Shown here in pieces: positions 50,121-59,369 of a stretch of 64,000 nt of DNA; positions within the stretch are counted from its first letter, which is position 1, and the number at the start of each line of letters is the position of its first letter. The translations under genes were made by a program, and so were the position numbers. The notes beneath the pieces were generated by a model. It searched no databases and had not been told where the DNA came from. It saw only the letters and a list, made by a program, of their open reading frames with translations. Source of the stretch: Ruminococcus gauvreauii (GTDB taxonomy: Bacteria; Bacillota; Clostridia; Lachnospirales; Lachnospiraceae); assembly GCF_025151995.1 (NCBI RefSeq), contig NZ_CP102290.1:1984001-2048000 (forward strand). The letters are read 5' to 3'.

Positions 50121-51419
50121 ATGGTTAAAATCAAGCTGCCATTTGGGAAAAAGACAATGGAGATCACCGTTCCCAAGGAGCGTCTGAACGGAGTCCTGCG
50201 TTCGGGCGCGCATGCATACGGTGAACAGAAATCAGAGGAAGATCTTGTAAAAGAGGCGCTGAATGCACCGGCAGGCTCCCGGCCGCTGTCTGAACTGGCA
50301 AGGGATAAACGCAATATTGTACTGATAGCCAGTGATCATACCAGGCCAGTGCCCAGCAGGGTGATTCTGCCTCCGGTACTGGAGGAGATAAAGAAGGGCA
50401 ATGCGGAGGCTGTTCTTACCATATTGATTGCCACGGGATTCCACCGCCCGACGACGCGGCAGGAATTGATTGATAAATTCGGCGCCGGCATTGTGAATGA
50501 TCCGGCGATCCGATTTGTGGTGCATCAAAGTGAAAAGGAAGAGGATATGGTAAGGCTTGGAAGGCTGCCGTCGGGGGGAGAACTGCTGATCAACCGCATT
50601 GCTGCCGAAGCCGATCTTTTACTGTCGGAAGGATTCATCGAACCCCACTTTTTTGCCGGTTTTTCCGGAGGACGCAAAAGCGTTCTGCCGGGGATTTCAA
50701 GCAGGATGTCCGTGCTGGCGAATCACTGTTCTGAATTTATCGCGGATGAAAACGCACGGACCGGCGTTCTGGAGGGAAATCCTGTTCACAGAGATATGGT
50801 CTGGGCAGCCGGGCGTGCGAATCTCGCGTTTATCGTCAACGTCGTGCTGGATGCGGATAAAAAAGTGATCCGGGCTTTCGCCGGACACTATGAGCAGGCA
50901 CATCAGGAGGGCTGTGCATTTGCGGATAAACTCTTTGGTGCCGATGCCGTTATGTCCGATATTGTGGTGGTCACGAACGGCGGGTATCCCCTGGACCAGA
51001 ATATCTATCAGACGGTCAAGGGAATGACTGCCGCGGAGGCCACCTGCCGGCCGGGTGGTGTGATCATCATGTGTTCCGCCTGCAGCGACGGGCATGGAGG
51101 ACAGAATTTCTATGATATCTTTGCGAATGAAAAATCCGAGGCGGTGATCATGAAACGAATTCTGGAGACGGACCGGGATGCAACTGTCCCGGATCAGTGG
51201 GAAGCGCAGATCTTATGCCGCATCCTGATGAACTATCACGTCATCATGGTGACACAGGCATCCCGGGAAATGACAGAGGCCATGCATATGACGTACGCTG
51301 CAGATTTTGAAGAAGCGCTTTTTCTGGCAGACGCATATCTGGGGAAAAAAGATGCGGGTATCACGGTGATACCGGACGGAGTTTCTGTGATCGTCAGGCC
51401 AGCCTTTCCTGTGCATTAA
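50121..51419 (+). CDS. larA: nickel-dependent lactate racemase LarA
   Basis: A 432-residue LarA. Signature blocks are SDHTRPVPSRVILPPVL near residue 70, GFHRPTTRQEL and SEGFIEPHFFAGFSGGRKSVLPG, which carry the catalytic histidines and the lysine that binds the nickel-pincer cofactor. It interconverts L- and D-lactate, supplying the D-form for the dehydrogenase. Cofactor makers larB, larC and larE are not in this window. I use ATG 50121 because GAGGAG ends 6 nt before it and abuts the alternative ATG at 50115. Confidence 0.92.
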   Translation: MVKIKLPFGKKTMEITVPKERLNGVLRSGAHAYGEQKSEEDLVKEALNAPAGSRPLSELARDKRNIVLIASDHTRPVPSRVILPPVLEEIKKGNAEAVLTILIATGFHRPTTRQELIDKFGAGIVNDPAIRFVVHQSEKEEDMVRLGRLPSGGELLINRIAAEADLLLSEGFIEPHFFAGFSGGRKSVLPGISSRMSVLANHCSEFIADENARTGVLEGNPVHRDMVWAAGRANLAFIVNVVLDADKKVIRAFAGHYEQAHQEGCAFADKLFGADAVMSDIVVVTNGGYPLDQNIYQTVKGMTAAEATCRPGGVIIMCSACSDGHGGQNFYDIFANEKSEAVIMKRILETDRDATVPDQWEAQILCRILMNYHVIMVTQASREMTEAMHMTYAADFEEALFLADAYLGKKDAGITVIPDGVSVIVRPAFPVH

Positions 51420-51529
51420 TTTGCATACACATAAAAAACAGATGGTAAAATCCTTGGAAAAATGGTAAAATCAAACCATAAAATTGACACAGAACGTATG
51501 GATTTTATGGAAAGGAAAAGGAAGAAGCG

Positions 51530-53044
51530 ATGAGAGGTTTGGACACCCCGATTAAGAAGATTCGCAGAGAGATTTTCAGGGAGATAGCAAGGATAGCATT
51601 TGAGTCGGATCAGGAACACTTTAAAGGTGAAATTGAAGCGATACCGTACCATATTGTCGAGGAGCGCGCAAAATACCGGGACAGCATCTACCGTGAACGG
51701 GCCGTCGCCAGCGAGCGTGTACGGCTTGCCATGGGTATGTCACTTAGACCGGAAAACCGTGCGGTACATATTACTGCGGGCGTGGATAAGAGTAATATTG
51801 ATGAAAAATATTATGAGCCGCCTCTGATGCAGGTCATCCCGTCTGCCTGCGATGCCTGCGAGCCCAACAGTTACATGGTGAGCGACATGTGCAGAGGCTG
51901 TGTGGCACATCCCTGCCGCGAGGTCTGTCCCAAAGGGGCGATCATAGTAAAAAAGGGAAAGTCGATCATAGACCAGGAAAAGTGTATCCGCTGCGGGAAA
52001 TGCAAGCAGGTCTGCCCCTATGACGCAATATCCAAGATGGAACGCCCCTGTGCCAGGGCCTGCGGAGTCAATGCCATCGACAGCGATGAACAGGGACGTG
52101 CCACCATTAATCATAAAAAGTGTGTGTCCTGCGGCATGTGCATGGTGAGCTGTCCGTTTGGCGCCATCTCTGACAAGTCTCAGATCTTTCAGCTGTGCAA
52201 GGCGCTGCGGGAAGAACAGTTTATCGTAGCCGAGGTTGCGCCGGCCTATATCGGACAGTTCGGAAAACATGTGACGCCTGAGAAATTGAAGGCGGCTCTG
52301 TTGCTGCTTGGTTTCCGGGAGGTCTATGAGGTGGCACTGGGGGCTGATATCGGAGCCGTGGCAGAGGCTCATCACTATGCGCAGAAAGTTGTCACTGGTG
52401 AACTTCCGTTTCTGCTGACGTCCTGCTGTCCGTCATGGTCGCTTTTGGCAAAGAAGCATTTCCCTGATCTGGTAGACAGTGTGTCTCAGGAGCTGACCCC
52501 TATGGTGGCAACCGCCCGCAGCATCAAGCAGAAGCATCCGGATGCCCGCGTGGTGTTTGTCGGTCCCTGTGCGTCCAAGAAACTGGAGGCCTCGAGACGG
52601 ACAGTTCGGAGTGATGTGGACTTTGTCATCACATTTGAAGAACTGGTTGGCATGTTCGAGGCAAAAGGGATCGATCTGGAGGAGATGGAACCTTCAGGCG
52701 GCAATTTTGCCATGAACGACGCTACTGCTGCCGGCCGGGGGTATGCTGTTGCCGGAGGCGTAGCGGAAGCAATCCGTCAGTGCCTGGAAGAGTATTATCC
52801 GGATGTACCGGTTCATATCGAACACGCGGAGGGACTCGCCGACTGCAAGAAGGCTCTTGTGATGGCAAAAGCCGGGAAGCTGAACGGATGTCTGATTGAA
52901 GGAATGGGATGTCCCGGCGGATGTATGGCGGGAGCGGGCACGAACGTTTCTGTGAAAACTGCGGCGGGCGAACTGAAAAAGCTGCAGGCGGCTTCGAAAC
53001 GGAAGATTCCTTCCAAAGACCTGCTGGAACTTCATTTAGAATAG
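51530..53044 (+). CDS. monomeric [FeFe] hydrogenase (group B type)
   Basis: A 504-residue hydrogenase. Two-plus 4Fe-4S binding regions (CRGCVAHPCREVCPKGAI, CIRCGKCKQVCPYDAI, CVSCGMCMVSCPFGAI) precede the H-cluster domain. H-cluster motifs are TSCCPSW (L1), VGPCASKKLE (L2) and GMGCPGGCMAGAG (L3). The L2 form with GPC and the lack of an N-terminal 2Fe-2S domain match the poorly studied group B enzymes. It may exchange electrons of ferredoxin with protons. It starts 110 nt after larA, and I found no convincing promoter between them. Confidence 0.92.
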   Translation: MRGLDTPIKKIRREIFREIARIAFESDQEHFKGEIEAIPYHIVEERAKYRDSIYRERAVASERVRLAMGMSLRPENRAVHITAGVDKSNIDEKYYEPPLMQVIPSACDACEPNSYMVSDMCRGCVAHPCREVCPKGAIIVKKGKSIIDQEKCIRCGKCKQVCPYDAISKMERPCARACGVNAIDSDEQGRATINHKKCVSCGMCMVSCPFGAISDKSQIFQLCKALREEQFIVAEVAPAYIGQFGKHVTPEKLKAALLLLGFREVYEVALGADIGAVAEAHHYAQKVVTGELPFLLTSCCPSWSLLAKKHFPDLVDSVSQELTPMVATARSIKQKHPDARVVFVGPCASKKLEASRRTVRSDVDFVITFEELVGMFEAKGIDLEEMEPSGGNFAMNDATAAGRGYAVAGGVAEAIRQCLEEYYPDVPVHIEHAEGLADCKKALVMAKAGKLNGCLIEGMGCPGGCMAGAGTNVSVKTAAGELKKLQAASKRKIPSKDLLELHLE

Positions 53045-53061
53045 TACAAGAGATATTGAGG

Positions 53062-53099
53062 AAAAAAGCGTTTATCCGACGGCGGGTAAACGCTTTTTT
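53062..53099. terminator. terminator after the hydrogenase
   Basis: AAAAAAGCGTTTA (53062-53074) pairs with TAAACGCTTTTTT (53087-53099). The A-rich start and T-rich end make it bidirectional. Confidence 0.88.
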
Positions 53100-53154
53100 G
53101 ATGAAAGCGAACCAAACCTTGTTTCTACTGTAAAATATTGGCGACCGGTTTTTC

Positions 53155-53183
53155 TTGACTTAGAAATGTAAACTTGTTAGAAT
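53155..53183 (+). promoter_or_regulatory. promoter of the cell wall hydrolase gene
   Basis: TTGACT (53155-53160) and TAGAAT (53178-53183) with a 17-nt spacer, 56 nt upstream of the start codon. Confidence 0.7.
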
Positions 53184-53239
53184 AACTTCGTAATAAAACT
53201 TAACAATTTTGTAATAAATGATTCTCAGGAGGTTATTAT

Positions 53240-54205
53240 ATGAAAAACAGGATGATACAGATCATACGGACACTCGGAGGAGCCGCAGCGCTCTCATTGC
53301 TTCTGGCAGTACCGGTATTTGCCGATGGTACGGATACGGGGGCGATACAGCAGACAGAGGCTTCGGAGGAAAGCGTATGGGATACACGTGCAGTTGCCAA
53401 CGTGATCTCATGTGCCAACATCAGAAGCGAGGGAACAATCGAATCGGCGCGCGTGGGAATCCTGCCGTCGGGAGCCATGGCCGACGTAGTAGAAAAAGGA
53501 GAATCCTGGACACGGATTTCTTCAGGCGGCATTGAAGGCTACATAAGAAATGATCTCCTTGCCTTTGGTGAGGAGGCAAGGGCGATCTACGAAGCGCTCT
53601 ATGGAAGCTCCGTTGCGGCTGCGCTTCCTGCAAATGATGGCGCTGATCATGCCGGCAGCCAGACTATGGAGGACGCATCGGCTGGTTCTGAAGAGACGTC
53701 AGAGGAAACTGTGACGGACGAAACAGCTTCTGAAGAGACAGTATCGGAGGAGACAGCTCAGGCAGAGACTCCTCAGGAAGAGGCGGTGCCGGAAGTTGAG
53801 GCGCAGCCAGTACCGGAGGAACAGCCGGCTCCTGAAGAGGAGGAGGCAGAGGAAGCTGCAGAAGTCGGGGTATCCGGCGGGGAACTTGATCTGCTTGCAG
53901 CTATTATCCAGTGTGAGGCCGGCGGTGAGAGTCACGAGGGAAAAGTGGCAGTGGGAGCAGTTATTATGAACCGTATCCAGAGCAGTGATTTCCCGAACAG
54001 CATCAGCGACGTCGTTTATCAGAGCGGACAGTTTTCACCGGTTGCAAGCGGAAAGTTGTCATCCGTTCTTCAGGAGGGGGCGAGAAGTGACTGTTACGCC
54101 GCTGCGCAGGAGGCGCTGAACGGTGTCAATCCGGTAGGAAACAGCCTGTACTTCAACAGCGGAAGCGGCAGGGGTATTCAGATAGGAAATCAGCATTTTT
54201 ATTAA
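53240..54205 (+). CDS. SleB-like cell wall hydrolase with SH3 domain
   Basis: A 321-residue secreted protein. A signal peptide (to about residue 28, ending VPVFADG) precedes a bacterial SH3-like domain (CANIRSEGTIESARVGILPSG). A long Glu/Thr/Ala/Pro-rich linker follows (about residues 130-214). The C-terminal Hydrolase_2 domain (LLAAIIQCEAGGESHEGKVAVGAVIMNRI) has the catalytic Glu and ends QIGNQHFY. This family includes the spore cortex-lytic enzyme SleB and the related CwlJ type. Whether this protein acts on spore cortex or vegetative wall is unclear. Confidence 0.88.
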   Translation: MKNRMIQIIRTLGGAAALSLLLAVPVFADGTDTGAIQQTEASEESVWDTRAVANVISCANIRSEGTIESARVGILPSGAMADVVEKGESWTRISSGGIEGYIRNDLLAFGEEARAIYEALYGSSVAAALPANDGADHAGSQTMEDASAGSEETSEETVTDETASEETVSEETAQAETPQEEAVPEVEAQPVPEEQPAPEEEEAEEAAEVGVSGGELDLLAAIIQCEAGGESHEGKVAVGAVIMNRIQSSDFPNSISDVVYQSGQFSPVASGKLSSVLQEGARSDCYAAAQEALNGVNPVGNSLYFNSGSGRGIQIGNQHFY

Positions 54206-54226
54206 TCACTGAGCATAAAATCGGCA

Positions 54227-54272
54227 AATGGGAATTCGCATTTCATCATGCGGTTCCCATTGCTTTTTTTTT
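54227..54272 (+). terminator. terminator after the cell wall hydrolase gene
   Basis: AATGGGAA and CGCAT pair with ATGCG and TTCCCATT, followed by a run of T. It overlaps the -35 box of the next promoter. Confidence 0.8.
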
Positions 54273-54288
54273 GGAAATAGCGTATACT
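54260..54288 (+). promoter_or_regulatory. promoter of the nfeD-SPFH pair
   Basis: TTGCTT (54260-54265) and TATACT (54283-54288) with a 17-nt spacer. Confidence 0.55.
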
Positions 54289-54321
54289 TTGTAATAATAA
54301 AAAAAGGAGTGGGAAAGCGAT

Positions 54322-54759
54322 ATGGATCCGATAGTCTGGTTGATTTTACTGGTTGTTTTGATCATCATAGAAATCATTACGATGGGGCTGTCTACCATCT
54401 GGTTCGCGGGCGGAGCGCTGGTGGCATTTGTTGCGTCTCTTCTGAATGTGAACGTGGTGATTCAGGTTGTTTTATTTCTGGTGATATCCATTCTGCTGCT
54501 CGTATCCACACGTCCGGTCGCCATGCGGTATCTGAACCGCACGCGTGTCAGAACGAATGTGGAAAGCCTGATTGGCAAAAAGGCGGTGGTGACTGAGCGG
54601 ATTGAAAATATCCATAGTCACGGCCAGGTACAGGTAAACGGTCTCGAATGGACGGCAAGAAGCCTGAATGATGATATAGAAATTGAAAAAGATGAAATTG
54701 TATGCATCGTCCGTGTAGATGGTGTTAAACTAATCGTAGAAAGAGAAGGAGAGAATTAA
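54322..54759 (+). CDS. NfeD-family membrane protein
   Basis: A 145-residue protein. Two or three N-terminal membrane helices (PIVWLILLVVLIIIEIITMG, IWFAGGALVAFVASL) precede an OB-fold domain (ESLIGKKAVVTERIENIHSHGQV) typical of the short NfeD form. NfeD proteins pair with SPFH/stomatin proteins in membrane quality control. The SPFH gene follows by 1 nt. Confidence 0.88.
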   Translation: MDPIVWLILLVVLIIIEIITMGLSTIWFAGGALVAFVASLLNVNVVIQVVLFLVISILLLVSTRPVAMRYLNRTRVRTNVESLIGKKAVVTERIENIHSHGQVQVNGLEWTARSLNDDIEIEKDEIVCIVRVDGVKLIVEREGEN

Positions 54760-54760
54760 A

Positions 54761-55684
54761 ATGGGCGGAATACTGATTTTGGTTATATTTCTAATACTGA
54801 TCTTACTGGTGGTTTCATCGTGTATTAAAATCGTGCCGCAGGCCAAGGCGTACGTGCTCGAGCGCCTGGGTGCATATCAGGCGACATGGTCCACAGGTCT
54901 TCATATGAAACTGCCGTTTATCGAACGGGTGGCGAAGAAAGTGAATCTGAAAGAACAGGTCGTCGACTTCCCGCCGCAGCCGGTCATCACAAAAGATAAT
55001 GTAACGATGCAGATCGATACCGTTGTATTTTTCCAGATCACAGACCCGAAGCTGTTTGCGTATGGAGTGGAAAGCCCGATCATGGCGATCGAAAACCTGA
55101 CGGCTACAACTCTGCGTAATATCATCGGTGATATGGAACTGGACGAGACCCTGACTTCACGTGAGATCATCAACACAAAAATGCGCGCCGCACTGGACAT
55201 CGCGACCGACCCATGGGGTATTAAGGTCAACCGTGTGGAGCTGAAGAATATCATGCCTCCGGCTGCCATCCAGGAAGCGATGGAGAAACAGATGAAGGCG
55301 GAACGTGAACGCCGTGAAGCGATCCTGATCGCTGAGGGTGAGAAAAAGTCGACCGTTCTTGTGGCAGAAGGTAAGAAAGAATCTGCGATCCTGGATGCCG
55401 AAGCTGAAAAACAGGCTGCCATCCTGAGGGCAGAGGCACAGAAAGAGAAAATGATCCGTGAGGCAGAGGGTGAGGCAGAGGCGATTCTGAAGGTGCAGCA
55501 GGCAAATGCAGACGGTATCCGGTTCCTGAAGGAAGCAGGGGCGGACGAGTCTGTTCTGACACTGAAGAGCCTGGAGGCTCTCGGCACGCTGGCAGAGGGA
55601 AATGCGACCAAGATTATCGTTCCGTCTGACATACAGGGGCTGGCAAGTCTCGCTACCTCATTGAAAGAGATTATGAAAGAGTAG
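54761..55684 (+). CDS. SPFH/band-7 (stomatin-type) membrane protein
   Basis: A 307-residue protein. One N-terminal membrane helix (ILILVIFLILILLVVSSC) is followed by the SPFH domain (VLERLGAYQATWSTGLHMKLPF, VVFFQITDP). A long alanine/glutamate-rich coiled coil (about residues 180-255, repeated AEAEK/AEGEK units) drives oligomerisation. It resembles QmcA/stomatin and, with NfeD, probably forms a membrane scaffold. Confidence 0.9.
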   Translation: MGGILILVIFLILILLVVSSCIKIVPQAKAYVLERLGAYQATWSTGLHMKLPFIERVAKKVNLKEQVVDFPPQPVITKDNVTMQIDTVVFFQITDPKLFAYGVESPIMAIENLTATTLRNIIGDMELDETLTSREIINTKMRAALDIATDPWGIKVNRVELKNIMPPAAIQEAMEKQMKAERERREAILIAEGEKKSTVLVAEGKKESAILDAEAEKQAAILRAEAQKEKMIREAEGEAEAILKVQQANADGIRFLKEAGADESVLTLKSLEALGTLAEGNATKIIVPSDIQGLASLATSLKEIMKE

Positions 55685-55707
55685 GAATTCATCTCGAATT
55701 TCGTAAC

Positions 55708-55755
55708 AGAGAGGATGCTGCAAAGGTGGTGCATCGCCGCCGCAGCACCCTCTCT
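55708..55755 (+). terminator. hairpin after the SPFH gene
   Basis: AGAGAGG-A-TGCTGC pairs with GCAGCA-C-CCTCTCT around a 20-nt loop. No U-tract follows, so it may be a weak terminator or stabiliser. Confidence 0.55.
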
Positions 55756-55778
55756 CTGGTTTCATAAGGAGGGATTTT

Positions 55779-56978
55779 TTGGAACCTGTGATTGATTTAA
55801 CAAAGGAATACGGCATTGTCCTGGAGGGCGGCGGGGCGAAAGGAGCGTATCAGATAGGCGCGTGGAAGGCCCTGAAAGAGGCCGGCGTCAGGATCAAAGG
55901 AGTCGCCGGCACCAGCGTCGGTGCGCTGAACGGCGCATTTATCTGTATGGATGACATTGAAAGGGCAGAGTATGTCTGGAAGCATATTACAAATTCCAGC
56001 GTTATGAAGGTGGATGATGAGGAAATGCGCCGCCTGATGAAGAATGAGGCAACGCTGGGCGAGGCGATGTCCATTTTTTTCAAGACATTTGGAGACGGAG
56101 GCGTGGACGTGGAGCCGCTGAAAGAACTGATCCGTACATACGTCCGCGAAGAAGATATTAAAAAATCTCCCATAGAACTGTTCATCCTGACGTTCAATGT
56201 TGATCATATGAAAGAACTGGACCTGAACCTGAAGGAGGTCGGCGAAGGAATGATGCAGGATTATCTGCTGGCCAGCGCCTACATTTTTCCGCTGTTTAAG
56301 AATGAAAAGATAGACGGCAAGCGCTTTATTGACGGCGGCGCGATCAACAATGTGCCTCTGGGTTCGCTGATCGAGCGGGATTACAAGGATATTATTGTGA
56401 TTCGGATCTTCGGTATAGGAAGGGAAAAGCCTGTGAAAATCCCGGAAGACACCAATGTGGTCACGATCGCACCGAGAGTTCACCTGGGCAACATGCTGGA
56501 CTTTGATGCCGAGAAGAGCCGAAGAAATATGAAAATCGGATACTACGATGCGAAAAGGGTGATCTACGGACTTGCCGGAAAGATATATTATATTGAAGAT
56601 AATCATGAAGAGTGCTATTATTTAGAGCAACTGCTGGAGATTCCGCATATTTCTTACGAAGGGCTGACGGCGTCTTACCATCTGTCGCCGAAACCCAGGG
56701 ATTCCCTGCGGACCCTGACGGAAGTGGTCTTTCCGGCACTGGCGCTCGAATTCAAGCTGGGGAAATACTGGACATACCGGGAACTGTATCTGGCAGTGCT
56801 GGAAGCCACGGCAAAACTGTGCAAGGTTCCGAAATACTGCATCTATACGGTGGAAGAGTTAAAGGAGAAGGTCATTCAGAGACTTCGGATGCTGGGCAAA
56901 GAAGATAAAGAGATGATGCCGGCATTCATACGTTTCCTTGACAGAGACATAGAGGAGGAGAATTACAATGGCAAATGA
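55779..56978 (+). CDS. patatin-like phospholipase
   Basis: A 399-residue protein whose N-terminal half is a patatin domain: oxyanion loop GGGAKGAYQIG, nucleophile elbow GTSVG and the catalytic Asp in FIDGGAINNVP. The C-terminal part (from about residue 270) is a helical region of unknown role. It probably hydrolyses lipid esters. Start is TTG at 55779, supported by AAGGAGGG upstream. It overlaps argF by 11 nt. Confidence 0.88.
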   Translation: MEPVIDLTKEYGIVLEGGGAKGAYQIGAWKALKEAGVRIKGVAGTSVGALNGAFICMDDIERAEYVWKHITNSSVMKVDDEEMRRLMKNEATLGEAMSIFFKTFGDGGVDVEPLKELIRTYVREEDIKKSPIELFILTFNVDHMKELDLNLKEVGEGMMQDYLLASAYIFPLFKNEKIDGKRFIDGGAINNVPLGSLIERDYKDIIVIRIFGIGREKPVKIPEDTNVVTIAPRVHLGNMLDFDAEKSRRNMKIGYYDAKRVIYGLAGKIYYIEDNHEECYYLEQLLEIPHISYEGLTASYHLSPKPRDSLRTLTEVVFPALALEFKLGKYWTYRELYLAVLEATAKLCKVPKYCIYTVEELKEKVIQRLRMLGKEDKEMMPAFIRFLDRDIEEENYNGK

Positions 56979-58008
56979 ACAAAAGAGACAGCAGATGACA
57001 GAAAAGTTTTCTACGGGGAAGGGGCTTGTGGGCAGGAACTTCCTGACGCTCAAAGACTTTTCAAAAAAAGAGATTGAATACTTCCTTGACCTTGCCGCAA
57101 GGCTCAAGACATATAAAAAGCAGGGGCAGTCCGTGCGTTTTTATGAAGGAAAGAATATTGCGCTGATTTTTGAAAAGACAAGTACCAGAACGCGCTGTTC
57201 CTTTGAGGTGGCAGCACACGATCTCGGGATGGGAGTCACTTATCTCGACCCTTCCGGATCACAGATCGGAAAGAAGGAGAGTATCGCGGATACCGCGCGG
57301 GTTCTGGGGCGTATGTATGAAGGAATCGAATACCGGGGCTTTGGACAGGATATCGTGGAAGAACTGGGCAGACATGCGGGCGTTCCCGTGTGGAACGGAC
57401 TGACCAATGAATATCATCCCACACAGATGCTGGCGGATCTTCTGACCATCAGAGAACATCTGGGACGCCTGGAGGGCGTGAGACTGGTTTATATGGGAGA
57501 TGCCCGCTACAACATGGGGAATTCTCTGATGATTGCCTGCGCGAAGATGGGCATGCATTTCACGGCTTGTACGGCGAAAGAATATTTCCCGAATCCCGAG
57601 CTGGTAGCGCAGTGTGAAGAATACGCAAAAGAAAGCGGGGCTACGATCAGCCTGACCGAGGATGTTGAGAGCGGAGTCAGGGATGCCGATGTGATCTACA
57701 CCGACGTATGGGTATCGATGGGGGAACCCGAGGAAGTGTGGGAAGAGAGAATTCATGCACTGAAACCATATCAGGTCAATAAACATGTGATGGAGCTGGC
57801 AGCAAAAGAGGCGATTTTCATGCACTGCCTGCCGGCGTTCCACGATCTGAAGACGACGATCGGAAAACAGGTTTTTGAAAAATACGGTCTCACAGAACTG
57901 GAAGTGACAGATGAAGTCTTTGAATCACCCCGGTCTGTCGTGTTTGATGAGGCGGAGAACCGCATGCATACGATCAAGGCGGTGATCGTGGCAACACTCG
58001 GAGAATAA
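56968..58008 (+). CDS. argF: ornithine carbamoyltransferase
   Basis: A 346-residue enzyme making citrulline from ornithine and carbamoyl phosphate. The carbamoyl-phosphate site is EKTSTRTRCSFE, the ornithine-side motif is DVWVSMGEP and the C-terminal signature is HCLPAFHD. It could be anabolic (ArgF) or the catabolic ArcB form; the length favours the longer ArcB type. No other arginine gene is nearby, and it sits oddly between a patatin and birA. Confidence 0.92.
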   Translation: MANEQKRQQMTEKFSTGKGLVGRNFLTLKDFSKKEIEYFLDLAARLKTYKKQGQSVRFYEGKNIALIFEKTSTRTRCSFEVAAHDLGMGVTYLDPSGSQIGKKESIADTARVLGRMYEGIEYRGFGQDIVEELGRHAGVPVWNGLTNEYHPTQMLADLLTIREHLGRLEGVRLVYMGDARYNMGNSLMIACAKMGMHFTACTAKEYFPNPELVAQCEEYAKESGATISLTEDVESGVRDADVIYTDVWVSMGEPEEVWEERIHALKPYQVNKHVMELAAKEAIFMHCLPAFHDLKTTIGKQVFEKYGLTELEVTDEVFESPRSVVFDEAENRMHTIKAVIVATLGE

Positions 58009-58009
58009 T

Positions 58010-58993
58010 ATGAAATCAGAGATCTTAAAGGTGCTCAGGCAGAGCGATACGCATGTGTCCGGCCAGGAATTGTGTGAGCGGCTGGGAGTGTCCAGAACTG
58101 CAGTCTGGAAGAATATCCGGCAGCTTCAGGAGGAAGGCTATCAGATAGAAGCGGTCAGAAACAAAGGCTATCGTATGATAGAGGCTCCTGTGGACGTGTT
58201 TAATGCCAGTGAGATCAAAAGCCGGCTGGAGGCGAGCAGCCTGATTCAGAAGGTGCTTTATACGGAAGAGACCGACTCTACCAATACCTGGGCAAAGCGG
58301 CTGGCGGAGGAGGGAAGCCCCTCGGGAACACTGGCTGTGGCTGAACGCCAGACACAGGGAAAGGGCCGGAGGGGGAAAGTGTGGAGTTCACCTGAGGGCA
58401 CATCGGTATATATGACACTGCTGCTGCGGCCGGAAATTCTTCCGCAGTATGCGGCGCCGCTGACACTTGTGATGGGGCTCTCTGTTGCCCAGGCATTATC
58501 GGAGACTCTGGGACTGCCGGCCGGGATCAAGTGGCCGAATGACGTCGTGGTTTCCGGGAAAAAGATCTGCGGTATTTTAACAGAGATGAATGCACAGATA
58601 GATTATGTGGAATATCTGGTGATCGGAACGGGAATCAATGTCAACACTCAGGAATTTCCCGATGAGATCAAAGAGGTGGCAACTTCGGCGGCGGTTCAGC
58701 TTGGACATATCGTATCAAGAGCGGAACTTGCTGCCGCTGTGATACGCTGTTTCGAAAAAAATTATGAGATTTACCTCGAAAGCTGCAGCCTGAAAGGACT
58801 GCTGGAGGACTACCGGGAAAAAATGATCAATGTAGACCGTGAGGTTAAGGTGATGGGACCGGGTGAAGTGTTTGAAGGTGTGGCGAAGGGCATTAATCCG
58901 GCGGGCGAACTTCTGGTCGAACGGCCAAACGGCAGTGTCACAGCGGTATCAGGCGGTGAAGTGTCGGTGAGGGGAATTTACGGATACGTATAA
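58010..58993 (+). CDS. birA: biotin protein ligase / biotin operon repressor BirA
   Basis: A 327-residue bifunctional BirA. The winged HTH starts KSEILKVLRQSDTHVSGQELCERL. The ligase part has ETDSTNTWAKRL, AERQTQGKGRRGKVWSSPEG (adenylate loop) and IKWPNDVVV. The C-terminal SH3-like domain ends the protein. It biotinylates carboxylase carrier domains and may repress biotin genes. It starts 1 nt after argF and has the repressor form of the family. Confidence 0.95.
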   Translation: MKSEILKVLRQSDTHVSGQELCERLGVSRTAVWKNIRQLQEEGYQIEAVRNKGYRMIEAPVDVFNASEIKSRLEASSLIQKVLYTEETDSTNTWAKRLAEEGSPSGTLAVAERQTQGKGRRGKVWSSPEGTSVYMTLLLRPEILPQYAAPLTLVMGLSVAQALSETLGLPAGIKWPNDVVVSGKKICGILTEMNAQIDYVEYLVIGTGINVNTQEFPDEIKEVATSAAVQLGHIVSRAELAAAVIRCFEKNYEIYLESCSLKGLLEDYREKMINVDREVKVMGPGEVFEGVAKGINPAGELLVERPNGSVTAVSGGEVSVRGIYGYV

Positions 58994-59012
58994 AACCGAA
59001 GGAGGAATTGGC

Positions 59013-59369
59013 GTGGGTTCAGAGGATGTGGTGCTCTGCGGAGCGAGCGCCTACGAACAGAAATATTATTTTAATGAAGACTTTCAGTCTCTGCCGGAAG
59101 ATATCAAAAATGAGCTTCATATTCTGTGTGTTCTTTATACGGAGGATATCGGCGGCATACTGCTGCTGACGTTTGATGAAAACGGGGCATTGAACTTTAA
59201 AGTGGAATCTGCCAAGGGAGATGCCATGTTTGATGAGATCGGCAGCGCATTGAAGATCAAAGAGATTCAAAGAACGAAACAGGAACTGCTGGAATCACTG
59301 GAGACATACTACCGGGTATTCTTCCTGGGAGAGGATTGGGACGACAGCCATGGCACTGCAGATAGGTAA
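59013..59369 (+). CDS. conserved small protein (DUF6145-like)
   Basis: A 118-residue soluble, acidic protein with the blocks YEQKYYFNEDFQSLPEDIKNEL and LYTEDIGGILLLTFDENG. I believe it corresponds to a family of unknown function (DUF6145) usually found between birA and dusB in Lachnospiraceae, but I give that name with modest confidence. GTG at 59013 has GGAGG 8 nt upstream. It overlaps dusB by 20 nt. Confidence 0.8.
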   Translation: MGSEDVVLCGASAYEQKYYFNEDFQSLPEDIKNELHILCVLYTEDIGGILLLTFDENGALNFKVESAKGDAMFDEIGSALKIKEIQRTKQELLESLETYYRVFFLGEDWDDSHGTADR

